Positions 7,049 through 16,532 of a stretch of 64,000 nt of DNA are shown one piece after another (the stretch's first letter is position 1; each line of letters opens with the position of its first letter). Under the pieces are notes generated by a model. It searched no databases, was not told where the DNA came from, and was given only the letters and a program-made list of their open reading frames with translations. The position numbers and the translations under genes were made by a program. The stretch comes from CAVYTF01 sp963771435 (lineage in GTDB: Bacteria > Bacteroidota > Bacteroidia > Chitinophagales > Chitinophagaceae): NCBI GenBank assembly GCA_963771435.1, contig CAVYTF010000008.1, positions 62,001-126,000 of the forward strand, in the 5' to 3' direction.

Positions 7049-9196
7049 ATGAAACATTTCCTCGTTTTTGTTTGCATTATTTGCTGTGCATCTTCGTTTG
7101 CACAATACCAGTATCCCGCCACAAAAATGGTTGACAGCAGCGATACTTATTTTGGGGTTACTTATAAAGACCCTTACCGCTGGCTGGAATATATTCAACA
7201 GCCTGAAGTAGAAAACTGGTTCAAGGCACAGGCAGATTACAGTAATTCTATTCTTAATAAACTGAATGGAAGGGATGAGCTGATCGCGGAGTGGAAGGAA
7301 CTTGATAAACTGCAGCCGGCGAGGATAAGGGATATGGACTATGAGAACGGGAGGATATTTTACAGGAAAACAATGCCCGGGGAGGCAGTGGGCAAATTGT
7401 ATTATAGGGAGGGTATTAATGGCGATGAACAGTTGTTGTTTGACCCCATAACTTATATACCAGGCAAAACACTAACCCTGGAAAGTATGAATGCTAGCTA
7501 TGATGGTAAAAAAATACAAATAGCTTATTCCCAAAAGGGAGCTGAAGTATCAACCCTTAAGGTAATGGATGTTGATACTAAACAGTTTTTAAATGATTCA
7601 ATTTACCCCTGCAGAGGAGCAGGTAACTGGACATTTGACAACAAATCTTTCTTTTATGTCTGGATAAGGTCTGCGGATAACAAAGACCCGCAGGCACGCC
7701 TCAACTCTAAAACGAGGCTGCATGTGGTGGGGACTGATATGAGCAGCGATGTTGATTTTTTCAGTGATGAAAGTCACCCTGAATTAAAAATGGACCCCCG
7801 GATATATCCTTATGTTGGTGTGAATGAAGAGTCGCCGAATTATATTTTTGGCAACGAAGGCAGCGTTCAGCCGGAACAACAGATATATTATGCGCCTTAT
7901 CAAACTACAGGCAAAATAGCATGGAAGACTTTGTGCCGCTATGACGATAAGTTAGTGCGCGGGGCGACAATGATAGGTGACGATGTGTATGCAATAACAT
8001 ATAAAGGAGCTAAGAACTATAAGCTCATTCATACAAACCTTCAGCATGTAGATTGGGCAAATGCAGAAACTATAGCTGCGGAAAAACCAGATCAAACACT
8101 GGAAGGCGTTACTAACAGTAAAGACTACCTTTTTCTTACTTACAGCGATGGTATTAATTACCATCTTTCAAAATATAACCTAAAAACAAAAGTAACTACT
8201 GATGTAAAATTGCCTGTTTCAGGAACGTTTACTATTGAGTGCATCAATAAAAAGAGCAACCATTGTTATGTTTATCTTACCTCATGGGTGAGGCCTGTTA
8301 CCGAGTTTGATTATGATGCGGATACTGATGGCTTTGCGCCAGGTACTTTTAATAAGCCCCCGGCATACCCGGCGGCTTACAATGACCTGCAGGTGAAGGA
8401 AGTGGAGGTGAAAGGGCATGATGGGGCGATGGTGCCGCTGTCTATTATTTATAAGAAAGGGATAAAGCTGGATGGCTCTAATCCCTGCATACTGGATGGG
8501 TATGGCGCTTATGGTATAAAAATAGACCCCGGTTTTTGGGTAATTGAAAATGCGCTGGCAGTGAAAGGAGTAGTAATTGCTATACCGCATGTTCGCGGAG
8601 GCAGTGAAAAAGGGCAGGAATGGTATAAAGCAGGATATAAAACGACCAAGCCGAATACCTGGAAAGACTTTATCAGTTGTGCTGAATATCTTATTTCAAG
8701 CGGTTATACATCCTCAGGTAAAATTGCAGGTACGGGAACGAGTGCAGGTGGAATCTTAATAAGCCGGGCAATAACTGAACGACCAGACCTGTTTGCGGCG
8801 GCTATTTGTAATGTTGGTTGTGCCAATGCTATGCGGCTTGAGTTTTCTGCTAACGGGCCTGTAAATATCCCTGAGTTTGGAACTGTGAAAGATAGTGTAG
8901 AGTGCAAGGCTTTGTATGTGATGGATGGAATGCAGCATGTGGTAAAAGGAACTAAATACCCTGCTGTTATCTGTGTTGGGGGATGGAATGACCCACGAGT
9001 GGTAGCATGGGAGCCAGGAAAGTTTGCGGCTGCTTTGCAAAATGCTTCTACATCAGGCAAGCCTGTATTGATGAAAGTGAATTATGATGACGGGCATTTT
9101 ACTGAGGATAAGAATGTGACCTATGCAAATTTTGCAGACCAGTTTGCTTTTGCGCTGTGGCAATGCGGGGACAAGGATTTTCAAATGAAGAAGTAG
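7049..9196 (+). CDS. Prolyl oligopeptidase family serine peptidase (S9A)
   Basis: A 715-aa secreted peptidase that cleaves short peptides after proline. It has a signal peptide (about residues 1-19, ending ASSFAQ), the conserved S9A N-terminus (YFGVTYKDPYRWLEY), a seven-bladed propeller region, and a C-terminal alpha/beta-hydrolase domain. The catalytic triad can be placed at Ser565 (GTGTSAGG), Asp648 (GGWNDPRV) and His683 (DDGHF). The nucleophile elbow differs from the common GGSNGG. It is a single gene. The signal peptide predicts a periplasmic or outer-membrane location, unlike the cytosolic forms of many organisms. Confidence 0.94.
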   Translation: MKHFLVFVCIICCASSFAQYQYPATKMVDSSDTYFGVTYKDPYRWLEYIQQPEVENWFKAQADYSNSILNKLNGRDELIAEWKELDKLQPARIRDMDYENGRIFYRKTMPGEAVGKLYYREGINGDEQLLFDPITYIPGKTLTLESMNASYDGKKIQIAYSQKGAEVSTLKVMDVDTKQFLNDSIYPCRGAGNWTFDNKSFFYVWIRSADNKDPQARLNSKTRLHVVGTDMSSDVDFFSDESHPELKMDPRIYPYVGVNEESPNYIFGNEGSVQPEQQIYYAPYQTTGKIAWKTLCRYDDKLVRGATMIGDDVYAITYKGAKNYKLIHTNLQHVDWANAETIAAEKPDQTLEGVTNSKDYLFLTYSDGINYHLSKYNLKTKVTTDVKLPVSGTFTIECINKKSNHCYVYLTSWVRPVTEFDYDADTDGFAPGTFNKPPAYPAAYNDLQVKEVEVKGHDGAMVPLSIIYKKGIKLDGSNPCILDGYGAYGIKIDPGFWVIENALAVKGVVIAIPHVRGGSEKGQEWYKAGYKTTKPNTWKDFISCAEYLISSGYTSSGKIAGTGTSAGGILISRAITERPDLFAAAICNVGCANAMRLEFSANGPVNIPEFGTVKDSVECKALYVMDGMQHVVKGTKYPAVICVGGWNDPRVVAWEPGKFAAALQNASTSGKPVLMKVNYDDGHFTEDKNVTYANFADQFAFALWQCGDKDFQMKK

Positions 9197-9263
9197 GAGA
9201 GACGTTAATATTAATAATTTAGAGTTAGTTCCTATTAGGTTTGAAAATACAGATAGTTATTAT

Positions 9264-10481
9264 TTAATGAAGTGATGCTTTGGCAAGACGGGGTTTTCCT
9301 GCCAACAAAATGATAAGGCCTATAAGAGATGACAATAGTATAACGAGGGCCGTTGCTAAACTACCTTTAAACGCCAGCAGGCCAACGCCTGAAGAGATCA
9401 TTCCGCCGATGCCGATCTGTATAAAGCCTAAGAGGGCGGAAGCTGTGCCTGCGTTCTTTATAAACGGAGAAAGGGCTATGGCGGCAGCGTTTGGATAGGT
9501 GATGCCTGCACAGGAAAGGATGACGAAAAGAAAACTGATATTCTGCCATAAACCATACCACCCGTTAAAGACACCAAGTAAATAAAAGATGCCGAAGGCT
9601 ACCTGGATGATGAGAGCTGTTTTAAATATCTGTTCGTTGGAGAATTTGTGTGTAAGCAAATGATTTAACTGACTTCCACCAATGAAGCCAACTGAAAGAA
9701 GAGCGAAAATTGCTCCATAGACTTTGGCTGCGACATGAAATTCACCCATGAAAATGGCAGGCGAACCAGCGACGTATACGAAAAGGCCTGCGAAGGAAAA
9801 AGTGCCTGCTAATGCGAATACATAGAATGAGGGATCCACTAAAACGAATTTAAAGCCTTTTATGATCGGCTGCGGTTTAAGTGATATTGAAGGGTTTGGT
9901 TGCTGGCCTTCGGGCAAAAAGAAAAAAATAAGAACGAGTACTATTAAAACAATTGCTGCGAGGAGCAAGAATACATAATGCCAGCCAAGAGATGTGACGA
10001 TAAAGCCGCCAATGGTGGGAGCAAGCATGGGAGAGGCACCGAGTATCAACATAAGGAAGGATATGATGCGTGCAGAGTCTTTGGGAGGAAAGAAATCGCT
10101 TACCATTGCCAGTGCAGCAACTGAAGCAACACAGCCAAAAAGTGCTTGTGCAAATCTTATAACCAGCAATGCATGAATGGTGCCGGAAGTTGCGCAACCT
10201 ACCGATGCTATAATATAGAGACAAAGCCCAAGATATAAAGGCGGTTTTCTTCCAAAGCGGTCGAGCAGGGGGCCATAGAGTATCTGACCTAACGCAAAGC
10301 CTAAAAAGTATGTTGATGCTGACAAAGCTACATTGCCAATGGTGGTATGAAAATCAGCTGCAATTTTTGGAAAGGCAGGGAGATACATATCAATTGAAAT
10401 AGGAGTGATGGTGTTCAATGCCCCCAGCATGAGAATTAAAAAGAACCTTCGTTTTTTACTTATAAGAGCAGTTGCAGGCAT
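9264..10481 (-). CDS. Bcr/CflA-type multidrug efflux transporter (MFS)
   Basis: A 405-aa major facilitator protein with 12 predicted membrane segments. Helix 1 is followed by the Bcr/CflA signature ITPISIDMYLPAFPKIA, and the loop between helices 2 and 3 holds GPLLDRFGRKPPL, the MFS motif A. Members export drugs such as bicyclomycin or chloramphenicol by proton antiport. The gene is convergent with the prolyl oligopeptidase gene and has no nearby regulator. The subfamily is clear; the substrate is not predictable. Confidence 0.92.
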   Translation of the reverse strand: MPATALISKKRRFFLILMLGALNTITPISIDMYLPAFPKIAADFHTTIGNVALSASTYFLGFALGQILYGPLLDRFGRKPPLYLGLCLYIIASVGCATSGTIHALLVIRFAQALFGCVASVAALAMVSDFFPPKDSARIISFLMLILGASPMLAPTIGGFIVTSLGWHYVFLLLAAIVLIVLVLIFFFLPEGQQPNPSISLKPQPIIKGFKFVLVDPSFYVFALAGTFSFAGLFVYVAGSPAIFMGEFHVAAKVYGAIFALLSVGFIGGSQLNHLLTHKFSNEQIFKTALIIQVAFGIFYLLGVFNGWYGLWQNISFLFVILSCAGITYPNAAAIALSPFIKNAGTASALLGFIQIGIGGMISSGVGLLAFKGSLATALVILLSSLIGLIILLAGKPRLAKASLH

Positions 10482-10564
10482 GTAATTTTTTTGTTGGTCT
10501 CGTGATTATAGAAGGTAAATATAATTGAAAGGAAATATTGATGACTTTTGGATAGAAAAATGCC

Positions 10565-11050
10565 TTGTATTTTCAATCAAACTATAACTGGGAAAATAAC
10601 TGGTTTAGTTACCAAGTCACAAAAGATCTATTTCCCTCCAATGACAGGGAAACGTGGGATACTATTTCTCCTGAAGAAATCGGTTGGTGCCAGTGTGAAG
10701 TCGATTCGCTGATTAACTATATTGGCAAAACAAATGGAAAAGCGTTTATACTTTTACAGAATGGAAAAATAGTAATTGAAAAATATTATGGCACGTTTAC
10801 AGAGGATAGTCCATGGACTGGAATTCAGCAGGGAAAAGCCTAACAGCTTTTTTGTTAGGGGCTACGTAGGAACAAGGTTATTTACTTCTAAAAATATAAA
10901 TTTATGCTATGGATACTTATGGTGGCTCAATGGAAAATCATCGTATCATTGCCTCAGACACAGTACCAGATCACCGGCACCCTTGTCCCAGACTCACCTC
11001 CTGATATATTGCAGCCCTTGGCAAAACAACTTGACAGGTTCTTTTCGGAA
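10565..11050 (+). pseudogene. Decayed beta-lactamase-like serine hydrolase
   Basis: This stretch is the wreck of a class C beta-lactamase/penicillin-binding-protein-like serine hydrolase. The first frame encodes an N-terminus (FPSNDRETWDTISPEEIGW ... GKAFILLQNGKIVIEKYYG) and stops at 10842. In another frame the sequence still reads SAGKSLTAFLLGAT, which contains the SxxK catalytic motif, and shortly after YGYLWWLNGKSSY and QITGTLVPDSPPDI, C-terminal blocks that normally lie well over 100 residues further on. Several frame changes and an internal deletion are therefore needed to explain it, and the far C-terminus is missing. It is surely non-functional. Confidence 0.8.
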
Positions 11051-11056
11051 TTTGTG

Positions 11057-12067
11057 TTAATTAAATTCATTTTTTGCTTTAAAACCATTCAGTTTCCCTT
11101 TTAACCAAAGCTTATAGTCTTTCTTAAGTTGTTTACTGTTTTGCTCGGTGAGGGATTCCGGGTCAAGATCATTCAAATCGGGTTTGCCGGCATTTACCCA
11201 GGCGGTATACCAGAAGTTGGCGACATCCTGGATGGAGTGCCGAAGTTGATTTTCCACCATTCCGTTGAGTGCTTTGTGGTAAGCTTCGGCATAAGCGAGG
11301 GAATGAGCGGGCACGCCGTAGCTGTTGCGGACAATATGTCCAAGGCTGTCGGTTTTATATACTTTATCCTTGGGAAAAGTGGCGCGAAGGTTTCGCTCAA
11401 CAAGCAATAAAGTGTCGGCAAGGCTGTGAGTATGTTTGATAATGTTCCATGTTTCGGTGGTAACGTCGGAAATGTAGGCAGCATCGTTTACGCGGAAGTT
11501 ATAATTGTATCCAAACAGTTCAGGAAGTTGCGATTCCCAAAACGCATGAATACCGTGCTGGTTGGTTAATTGGCCATCGTAGTTAAGAGCGGTATGTAAA
11601 GGCATGTTTGCATCGCCAAGATAATGGCCAAGGTCTGCTGCGAAGAACAAGATCTCTGTTTTCTGTTTGTATTTAAAGGCTTTGGTGAGCTTTGCCATCA
11701 CATCCTGGATGTACCAGGGGAGAATACCGTTCTTTTGCATAAAAGCGCTATCATATTTAGCAGAAGCGGGTTTCATAGTGCGGGGAATGTTGTCAATATT
11801 TACCGAATCGTAGGACTCAATATCAATATAATGGCGGGGAGGTTCGGCTTTATCGTTGATAGCATATTTGCGCAGGTCGGGAACGGTTGATTCTTCGGTA
11901 ATAAAATCAATATGGTTGAAGAAAAAGGTGCGCATTTCTACAGGAAGCGCAAAAACAGCGGAATGATCGATGTGTTCATGCCCCCAAACGCCCCATGCAA
12001 AGAGGGAAACAGAAATAAAGACAGCGAAAGTTGACAGAATGAGCCTGATCGTAAGTTTCTTGTTCAT
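11057..12067 (-). CDS. Zinc-dependent phospholipase C/S1-P1 nuclease-like secreted hydrolase
   Basis: A 336-aa secreted protein with a signal peptide (about residues 1-24) followed directly by WGVWGHEHI, in which Trp and His begin the trinuclear zinc site of this fold. A second cluster, FAADLGHYLGDANMPLH followed by HGIHAFWES, supplies the other metal ligands (HxxxD, H, HxxxE). The family hydrolyses phosphate esters in phospholipids or nucleic acids; which applies here cannot be read from sequence. It is the last gene of a minus-strand run with crcB and two lipoproteins, though separated from crcB by 58 nt. Confidence 0.86.
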   Translation of the reverse strand: MNKKLTIRLILSTFAVFISVSLFAWGVWGHEHIDHSAVFALPVEMRTFFFNHIDFITEESTVPDLRKYAINDKAEPPRHYIDIESYDSVNIDNIPRTMKPASAKYDSAFMQKNGILPWYIQDVMAKLTKAFKYKQKTEILFFAADLGHYLGDANMPLHTALNYDGQLTNQHGIHAFWESQLPELFGYNYNFRVNDAAYISDVTTETWNIIKHTHSLADTLLLVERNLRATFPKDKVYKTDSLGHIVRNSYGVPAHSLAYAEAYHKALNGMVENQLRHSIQDVANFWYTAWVNAGKPDLNDLDPESLTEQNSKQLKKDYKLWLKGKLNGFKAKNEFN

Positions 12068-12125
12068 GGATGATTATTTATCTGCAAAATTGAATAGAAA
12101 GAAACAGGCGAAAATGATGATATAG

Positions 12126-12494
12126 TTATTTTATCAACTGCATACCGAGATAAACGGCGCCCATACCGAATATAATGCTGCAGCCAATGTATAAGCCGGC
12201 GGTAAAAAAGTCATGCTCCCGCAAAAGAATGATGTTTTCTAATGAGAATGCGGAGAATGTGGTGAAGCCCCCGCAGAAGCCGGCCATTAAAAACAGGCGC
12301 GTGGTTTCGGAAAAGATATTTCCTTTCTCAGCAATGGCCAGAAATAGTCCGATACAGAAGCAACCGACAATGTTTATGGCAAAAGTGCCGAAAGGAAAGG
12401 CTGAAGGATGGTTTTTCGAGATTAAAATTTGAATTAAATACCTGCAAACGCCCCCGATCGCGCTGCCTAATGCCACTGCTAAAATGGTTTTCAT
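12126..12494 (-). CDS. crcB: Fluoride ion channel CrcB/Fluc
   Basis: A 122-aa membrane protein with four helices, the normal size for Fluc. Diagnostic motifs are present: GSAIGGVCRYLIQ in helix 1, GTFAINIVGCFCIGLF in helix 2 and GFCGGFTTFSAFSLE in helix 3, including the Asn and Phe residues that line the fluoride pores. Fluc proteins act as antiparallel dimers that export fluoride. The gap to the upstream lipoprotein gene is 15 nt, so it belongs to that operon. There is no room for a fluoride riboswitch directly before it. Confidence 0.95.
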   Translation of the reverse strand: MKTILAVALGSAIGGVCRYLIQILISKNHPSAFPFGTFAINIVGCFCIGLFLAIAEKGNIFSETTRLFLMAGFCGGFTTFSAFSLENIILLREHDFFTAGLYIGCSIIFGMGAVYLGMQLIK

Positions 12495-12509
12495 AACTAT
12501 TGTTGATGA

Positions 12510-12908
12510 TTAAAGATTGCCATTGAATGTATATTTGAGATCAACGAGCCAATTGTCATTATTCTTGATCACTTTAAGCTTGTGCGCGATATTATCATAA
12601 GAGTTTTTGTAGTAAATAATGTGAACTGAATCGCTAACCGTTTCCTCCTGGTCAATAATGATGGATGCGCTCTTATATTGCTGCTTAAGCATGGTGCTTT
12701 TTGCGTTATATTCTTTTTGAATTGAGTCAAGAAGGTTGTTGTTTGTGGCATTTGGCAGCATATAAAACGATGCTTTGTTAAAATCGCCCTTTAGGCAGCC
12801 ATCAATGAATTCGCGGCCGGCATCAAAGGCATTCTCTGCGGGCGGATATTTGCTCCCGCAGGATGCTAACGTAATAAAAGCCATTAAAAAACCGAGTACT
12901 GCTTTCAT
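12510..12908 (-). CDS. Lipoprotein of unknown function
   Basis: A 132-aa predicted lipoprotein: the signal peptide ends in LASC with Cys17 as lipidation site. The mature part (FDAGREFIDGCLKGDFNKASFYML ... NDNWLVDLKYTF) resembles NTF2-like DUF4878 proteins, in which a small cone-shaped domain follows the anchor. The upstream neighbour is a similar protein, and the two may be an old tandem duplication. Function unknown. Confidence 0.75.
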   Translation of the reverse strand: MKAVLGFLMAFITLASCGSKYPPAENAFDAGREFIDGCLKGDFNKASFYMLPNATNNNLLDSIQKEYNAKSTMLKQQYKSASIIIDQEETVSDSVHIIYYKNSYDNIAHKLKVIKNNDNWLVDLKYTFNGNL

Positions 12909-12924
12909 AAAATTAAATTTAGTC

Positions 12925-13317
12925 TTACTTTAAATCTTTTATCCCATCCTTTGACATCCGTAAAACAGATTTTAAATCAAACGACACCTTCCATTGGCCA
13001 TCTTCTCTGACTAAATAAAGTTTTACCCCTGTGTTCCTTTCGGCAGGTGATACCTCTGCTGTGGCATAATCTCCGTTTACTTGTACATTTTTGACGATAA
13101 AAGGTTCATCAGCATTCTCCGATTGTGCAGTTGCAGTAAAATTTGCCATTGTTTCCAGCACTTGGCGGCTTTCTTTTGTAGAATATTTCTCTGCCTCTAT
13201 AAAGTTTTTCTGCTGCAGGGCAGTAAAGAATTTTTGTACAACCTCTTCGGGCTGTAAGCTTACAGTACATGCTGCAAAAACAGCTACTAATATGATCAAA
13301 GAGGATATTTTATTCAT
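12925..13317 (-). CDS. DUF4878-like lipoprotein
   Basis: A 130-aa predicted lipoprotein with lipobox FAAC (Cys17), followed by the pattern PEEVVQKFFTALQQKNFIEAEKYST and a C-terminal REDGQWKVSFD strand, typical of the NTF2-like DUF4878 domain. It is probably a periplasm-facing membrane-anchored protein; no activity is known. It is the first gene of the minus-strand run that continues with another lipoprotein (16-nt gap) and crcB. Confidence 0.8.
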   Translation of the reverse strand: MNKISSLIILVAVFAACTVSLQPEEVVQKFFTALQQKNFIEAEKYSTKESRQVLETMANFTATAQSENADEPFIVKNVQVNGDYATAEVSPAERNTGVKLYLVREDGQWKVSFDLKSVLRMSKDGIKDLK

Positions 13318-13355
13318 AAAATAATTTGAACTTCCTCCAAATATATACTTACCTG

Positions 13356-13393
13356 TTGAATAAAACGAAGAGGCAACATTTTTGTGTTGCCTC
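13356..13393 (-). terminator. Terminator downstream of phoH
   Basis: A 9-bp perfect stem GAGGCAACA/TGTTGCCTC (13370-13378 with 13385-13393). On the minus strand it is followed by TTCGTTTTATT, a moderate U-rich tail. It lies 32 nt after the phoH stop. Confidence 0.7.
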
Positions 13394-13425
13394 CTGTAGA
13401 AACTATGTGTAAGTCTGATCCTTTA

Positions 13426-14404
13426 TTATGAATGATGCCTGAATTCTTCTACTTCTTTCTCCCTGTCGTAGGCTTTAATGATCGCTTTCACAAGCTTATG
13501 GCGCACTACGTCTTCTTCGTCAAGCTCAATGTGAGCAATGCCGTCAATATTGCGGAGGATACGGCTTGCTTTTTCAAGGCCGCTACGCTGGTTGCGGGGC
13601 AGATCCACCTGGGTGGGGTCGCCAGTGATAATTGCTTTTGCGTTGCCACCGATACGCGTTAAAAACATTTTTATCTGTAGGTCATTTGCGTTCTGGGCTT
13701 CATCCAAAATGATGAAAGCATTGTCCAATGTACGTCCACGCATATAGGCAAGTGGGGCTATCTCAATAGTTCTGGTGGTCATATAATAGCCAAGCTTATC
13801 GGCTGGTATCATATCATCCAAGGCATCATAAAGCGGGCGCAGGTAAGGATCGATCTTTTCTTTCAGATCGCCGGGAAGGAAACCAAGGCTTTCGCCAGCT
13901 TCTACGGCGGGGCGCGTAAGGATGATCTTCTTAACCATTTTGTTTTTCAACGCGCGCACCGCAAGGGCAACGGCTGTATAGGTTTTACCGGTACCGGCAG
14001 GGCCTACTGCAAACACAACATCGTTCCTGTCTGCGGCCTGAACCATCTTTTTCTGGTTGGCGGTTCTTGCACGAACTGTTTTACCGTTGGGGCCAAATAC
14101 CAGGATGTCATTGGGATGGCGGTCAACAAAATGGTCAATGGTTTCTGCATCATCACCGCCGAGGATCTGCTCAAAATAGTTCTCGGTAAGATCACCGTTG
14201 CGCTCCATATACTGGATGACAAGGTCTATCTTGTCCTTTGCATTTTCTATCTGCTCAGGCGCGCCGCTTAACTTTATTTGTGTGCCGCGGGATAAGACTT
14301 TTAAGCAGCGGGAATTTCTTCTTCAGCAGGTCGAGCTTCTTGTTGTTTACACCAAAGAACTCAATGGGGTTAACAGTGTCGAGGTTAATGATAGTTTCTG
14401 TCAA
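13426..14404 (-). CDS. phoH: PhoH family ATPase, frame broken by one base
   Basis: PhoH-like proteins are RecA-fold ATPases, probably RNA helicases or nucleases linked to RNA turnover. The core shows Walker A GPAGTGKT and Walker B FIILDEAQN. The open frame 13426-14208 lacks the usual N-terminus; that part is present upstream in another frame, starting with a TTG at 14404 (LTETIINLDTVNPIEFF) and running to FPLLK. The join is at a run of four T on the plus strand (14299-14302); removing one gives a continuous 325-aa protein reading LLKVLSRGTQIKLSG. I therefore treat this as one gene with a probable one-base sequencing insertion. Confidence 0.88.
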
Positions 14405-14832
14405 TGTGTTTTTTTTATTTAGTGAATGGATATTGATGCCTTATTTCGTGATATCAAATTTAATTAATGATCGGTGATAAGGTAGTTTTTCATTATCAAC
14501 AAATGTGGAAAGAGAAGAGTTTAACAATTACTGTATTAAATATCATGCCTGCTTTATTTGTAGGTGCAATAATGGCAGGAAACAATTTCGGTAAAGGCTG
14601 CGTATGTGAATCAGTGGAGTCTAGTGAAGGTGGCAGGAAGGACGCAGGGAGGCGGCATGGAGGAGGAAGGCGGTTATTTAGAATAAAATGGAAGATAAGG
14701 ATAGAATTTTCTGAAGAATTGACAGGTGGCAAGATCAACTAACAGGGAATATTTTTGTATGTGCGAGATAATAGAAAATTTATTTATAGACAGGATTTTT
14801 AAATATTGAAATAGTTATTACTAATATATTAA
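14405..14832. other. Intergenic region between phoH and lycopene cyclase
   Basis: About 430 bases with no supported gene. A plus-strand open frame at 14467-14742 has no recognisable domain and includes a strongly purine-biased stretch (about 14612-14672). The divergent promoters of phoH and the cyclase must lie here, but I see no perfect TAnnTTTG box. Confidence 0.5.
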
Positions 14833-15984
14833 TTGGAAACTAATTACGACTATATCATTACTGGAGCGGGTTTGGCGGGGTTGAGTCTGCTTTACAGGAT
14901 GATGCAGGAGGAATTTTTTAGTGATAAAAAAATTCTTGTTGCGGATGAATTTGTGAAAAATAAAAATGATCATACGTGGTGCTTTTGGGAAAAGGGGAAG
15001 GGAGTGTTTGAGGAGATCGTTCATCATAAATGGAAGGAGATGGACTTTTATTCAAACGAGTTTTCGGAGAGGGTGGAGATAGCGCCGTATGAATATAAAA
15101 TGATAAGGAGTATCGATCTTTATGATCGTGTTATTGAGGCTGCAAAACAAAAGGGGAATATTCAATTTTTGTATGGCAGGGTTGAAGGGGTTGGAAATGA
15201 GAATGGGAAGGCATGGGCTATTGTAAATGGGGAAAAGTTTTATGCCAGCCATTTATTCAACAGTATTTTGTTTAACCCAATATTTAGCGGGAAATATAAT
15301 TTGTTGCAACATTTTAAGGGATGGGTGATAGAAACGGATGTGCCTGTTTTTGATGCAGGCATTGCGACGTTTATGGACTTTCGTGTGAGACAGGGATACG
15401 GGACGACTTTTGTTTATGTGCTTCCTGTGGCGGCTAACAGGGCTTTGGTGGAATATACTTTGTTCTCAGAAAAAGTATTGGGGCAGGAGGAATATGATGC
15501 TGCATTAAAAAGTTACCTTGAAGATCATCTTCAACTAAATAGTTATACAATTGTTGAGGAGGAGTTTGGGGTTATCCCGATGACGGATCATAGGTTTTCA
15601 AAAGGGGATGAGAATGTTGTTAATATTGGCACTGCGGGCGGGCAGACGAAGGGGAGCAGCGGGTTTACGTTTCAATTTATACAAAAACATTCGGCGGCTA
15701 TTGTGGATGCGCTTATGCATCATAAAGACCCACATATTAAGACATCGTTTTTTAAACAAAGGTTTCGTTTGTATGACCGCGTTTTGTTGCATATTCTTTA
15801 TCATAAAAAGATGAATGGAGATGCGATTTTTGCGCAGTTGTTTAAAAGAAACCCTGCACAGCTTGTGCTACGGTTTCTTGACAATGAAACAAATTTTTGG
15901 GAAGAGTTGAAAATTATGCGAAGTGTGCCTATGCGAATCTTTTTGCCTGTGGCGTTAAGGGAATTGTTTTTAAAGGAAAGATGA
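14833..15984 (+). CDS. crtY: Lycopene beta-cyclase family flavoprotein
   Basis: A 383-aa flavoprotein of the lycopene cyclase family, which closes the beta-ionone rings of carotenoids such as zeaxanthin or flexirubin-associated pigments. The dinucleotide-binding motif GAGLAG is at about residues 11-16 (DYIITGAGLAGLSLLYRM), and DHTWCFWE near residue 47 and GTAGGQTKGSSGFTF near residue 260 are family landmarks. The start is a TTG at 14833, as no in-frame ATG lies before the Rossmann strand. No other carotenoid genes are in the window, so crtE/B/I must be elsewhere. Confidence 0.88.
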   Translation: METNYDYIITGAGLAGLSLLYRMMQEEFFSDKKILVADEFVKNKNDHTWCFWEKGKGVFEEIVHHKWKEMDFYSNEFSERVEIAPYEYKMIRSIDLYDRVIEAAKQKGNIQFLYGRVEGVGNENGKAWAIVNGEKFYASHLFNSILFNPIFSGKYNLLQHFKGWVIETDVPVFDAGIATFMDFRVRQGYGTTFVYVLPVAANRALVEYTLFSEKVLGQEEYDAALKSYLEDHLQLNSYTIVEEEFGVIPMTDHRFSKGDENVVNIGTAGGQTKGSSGFTFQFIQKHSAAIVDALMHHKDPHIKTSFFKQRFRLYDRVLLHILYHKKMNGDAIFAQLFKRNPAQLVLRFLDNETNFWEELKIMRSVPMRIFLPVALRELFLKER

Positions 15985-16089
15985 ACGATGTAAGATGACA
16001 GTTGACAGGAAGAATTGACCGCCTATCCCGCATGGACTATAAACCATAAACAGTTTCAATTACTTTTGCAGAGTTATATTATTGGACAA

Positions 16090-16164
16090 GGCCTCGTAGT
16101 ACAATGGATAGTATATGAGTTTCCGAAGCTCCGGATACAGGTTCGATTCCTGTCGAGGCCACCA
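16090..16164 (+). tRNA. tRNA-Arg (anticodon CCG), CCA encoded
   Basis: A 75-nt cloverleaf: acceptor stem GGCCTCG/CGAGGCC, D arm with a 4-bp stem, anticodon loop TTCCGAA giving anticodon CCG (Arg, codon CGG), T arm ACAGG-TTCGATT-CCTGT, discriminator A and encoded CCA. The outermost anticodon-stem pair is a T/C mismatch. The hipB locus follows immediately. Confidence 0.95.
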
Positions 16165-16199
16165 AAACTACAAGACTGTTTAAAATCGTCTATATATTG

Positions 16200-16294
16200 T
16201 ACCCTTTAGGGTATAAATTAATGCAATAATCTTAGTTTATACCCTTTCAGGTATATTTTCAAATATATTCCTTATATTTGTACCCTATAGGGTA
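16200..16294 (+). promoter_or_regulatory. Three palindromic operators and promoter of hipB
   Basis: Three copies of a 14-bp palindrome lie before hipB: TACCCTTTAGGGTA (16200-16213), TACCCTTTCAGGTA (16240-16253) and the perfect TACCCTATAGGGTA (16281-16294). Their starts are 40 and 41 bp apart, nearly four helical turns. A perfect -7 box TATATTTG occupies 16273-16280, directly against the third operator, so a bound repressor would block transcription start. Confidence 0.85.
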
Positions 16295-16298
16295 TAAT

Positions 16299-16532
16299 AT
16301 GGAACAACCGACCGCTTTAGTAAGTTTCTTAAAAGATAAACGCAGGCAGCTAAATCTTACTCAACCTGACCTGGCTGCAAAGGCGGGTGTAGGGTTGCGT
16401 TTTGTACGTGAAATGGAGCAAGGCAAAACCACCCTGCGTATGGATAAGGTGAACCAGGTATTAAAACTATTTGGCGCTGAAATGGGTGTTGTTGCCGTTG
16501 ACAGAAATAAATTGATGAATGAGAAAGGCTGA
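16299..16532 (+). CDS. HipB/Y4mF-type antitoxin, HTH repressor
   Basis: A 77-aa XRE-family DNA-binding protein with a helix-turn-helix at about residues 17-40 (LTQPDLAAKAGVGLRFVREMEQGK) and the C-terminal KVNQVLKLFGAEMGV typical of HipB/Y4mF antitoxins. The ATG at 16299 is chosen over an upstream TTG because the promoter and third operator occupy that sequence. HipB proteins bind their own operators and silence the HipA kinase toxin. Here the toxin gene overlaps by 14 nt but is cut short, so this is an orphan antitoxin with its operators intact. It may survive because it protects against related toxins, or be simply a relic. Confidence 0.9.
   Translation: MEQPTALVSFLKDKRRQLNLTQPDLAAKAGVGLRFVREMEQGKTTLRMDKVNQVLKLFGAEMGVVAVDRNKLMNEKG

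Noticed and set aside
12495..12509. Fluoride riboswitch for crcB
   Set aside because: Only 15 nt separate crcB from the upstream gene, too short for the riboswitch.
14467..14742. Small gene between phoH and the lycopene cyclase
   Set aside because: Includes a purine-biased tract, no recognisable domain, and the frame gives low-complexity sequence.
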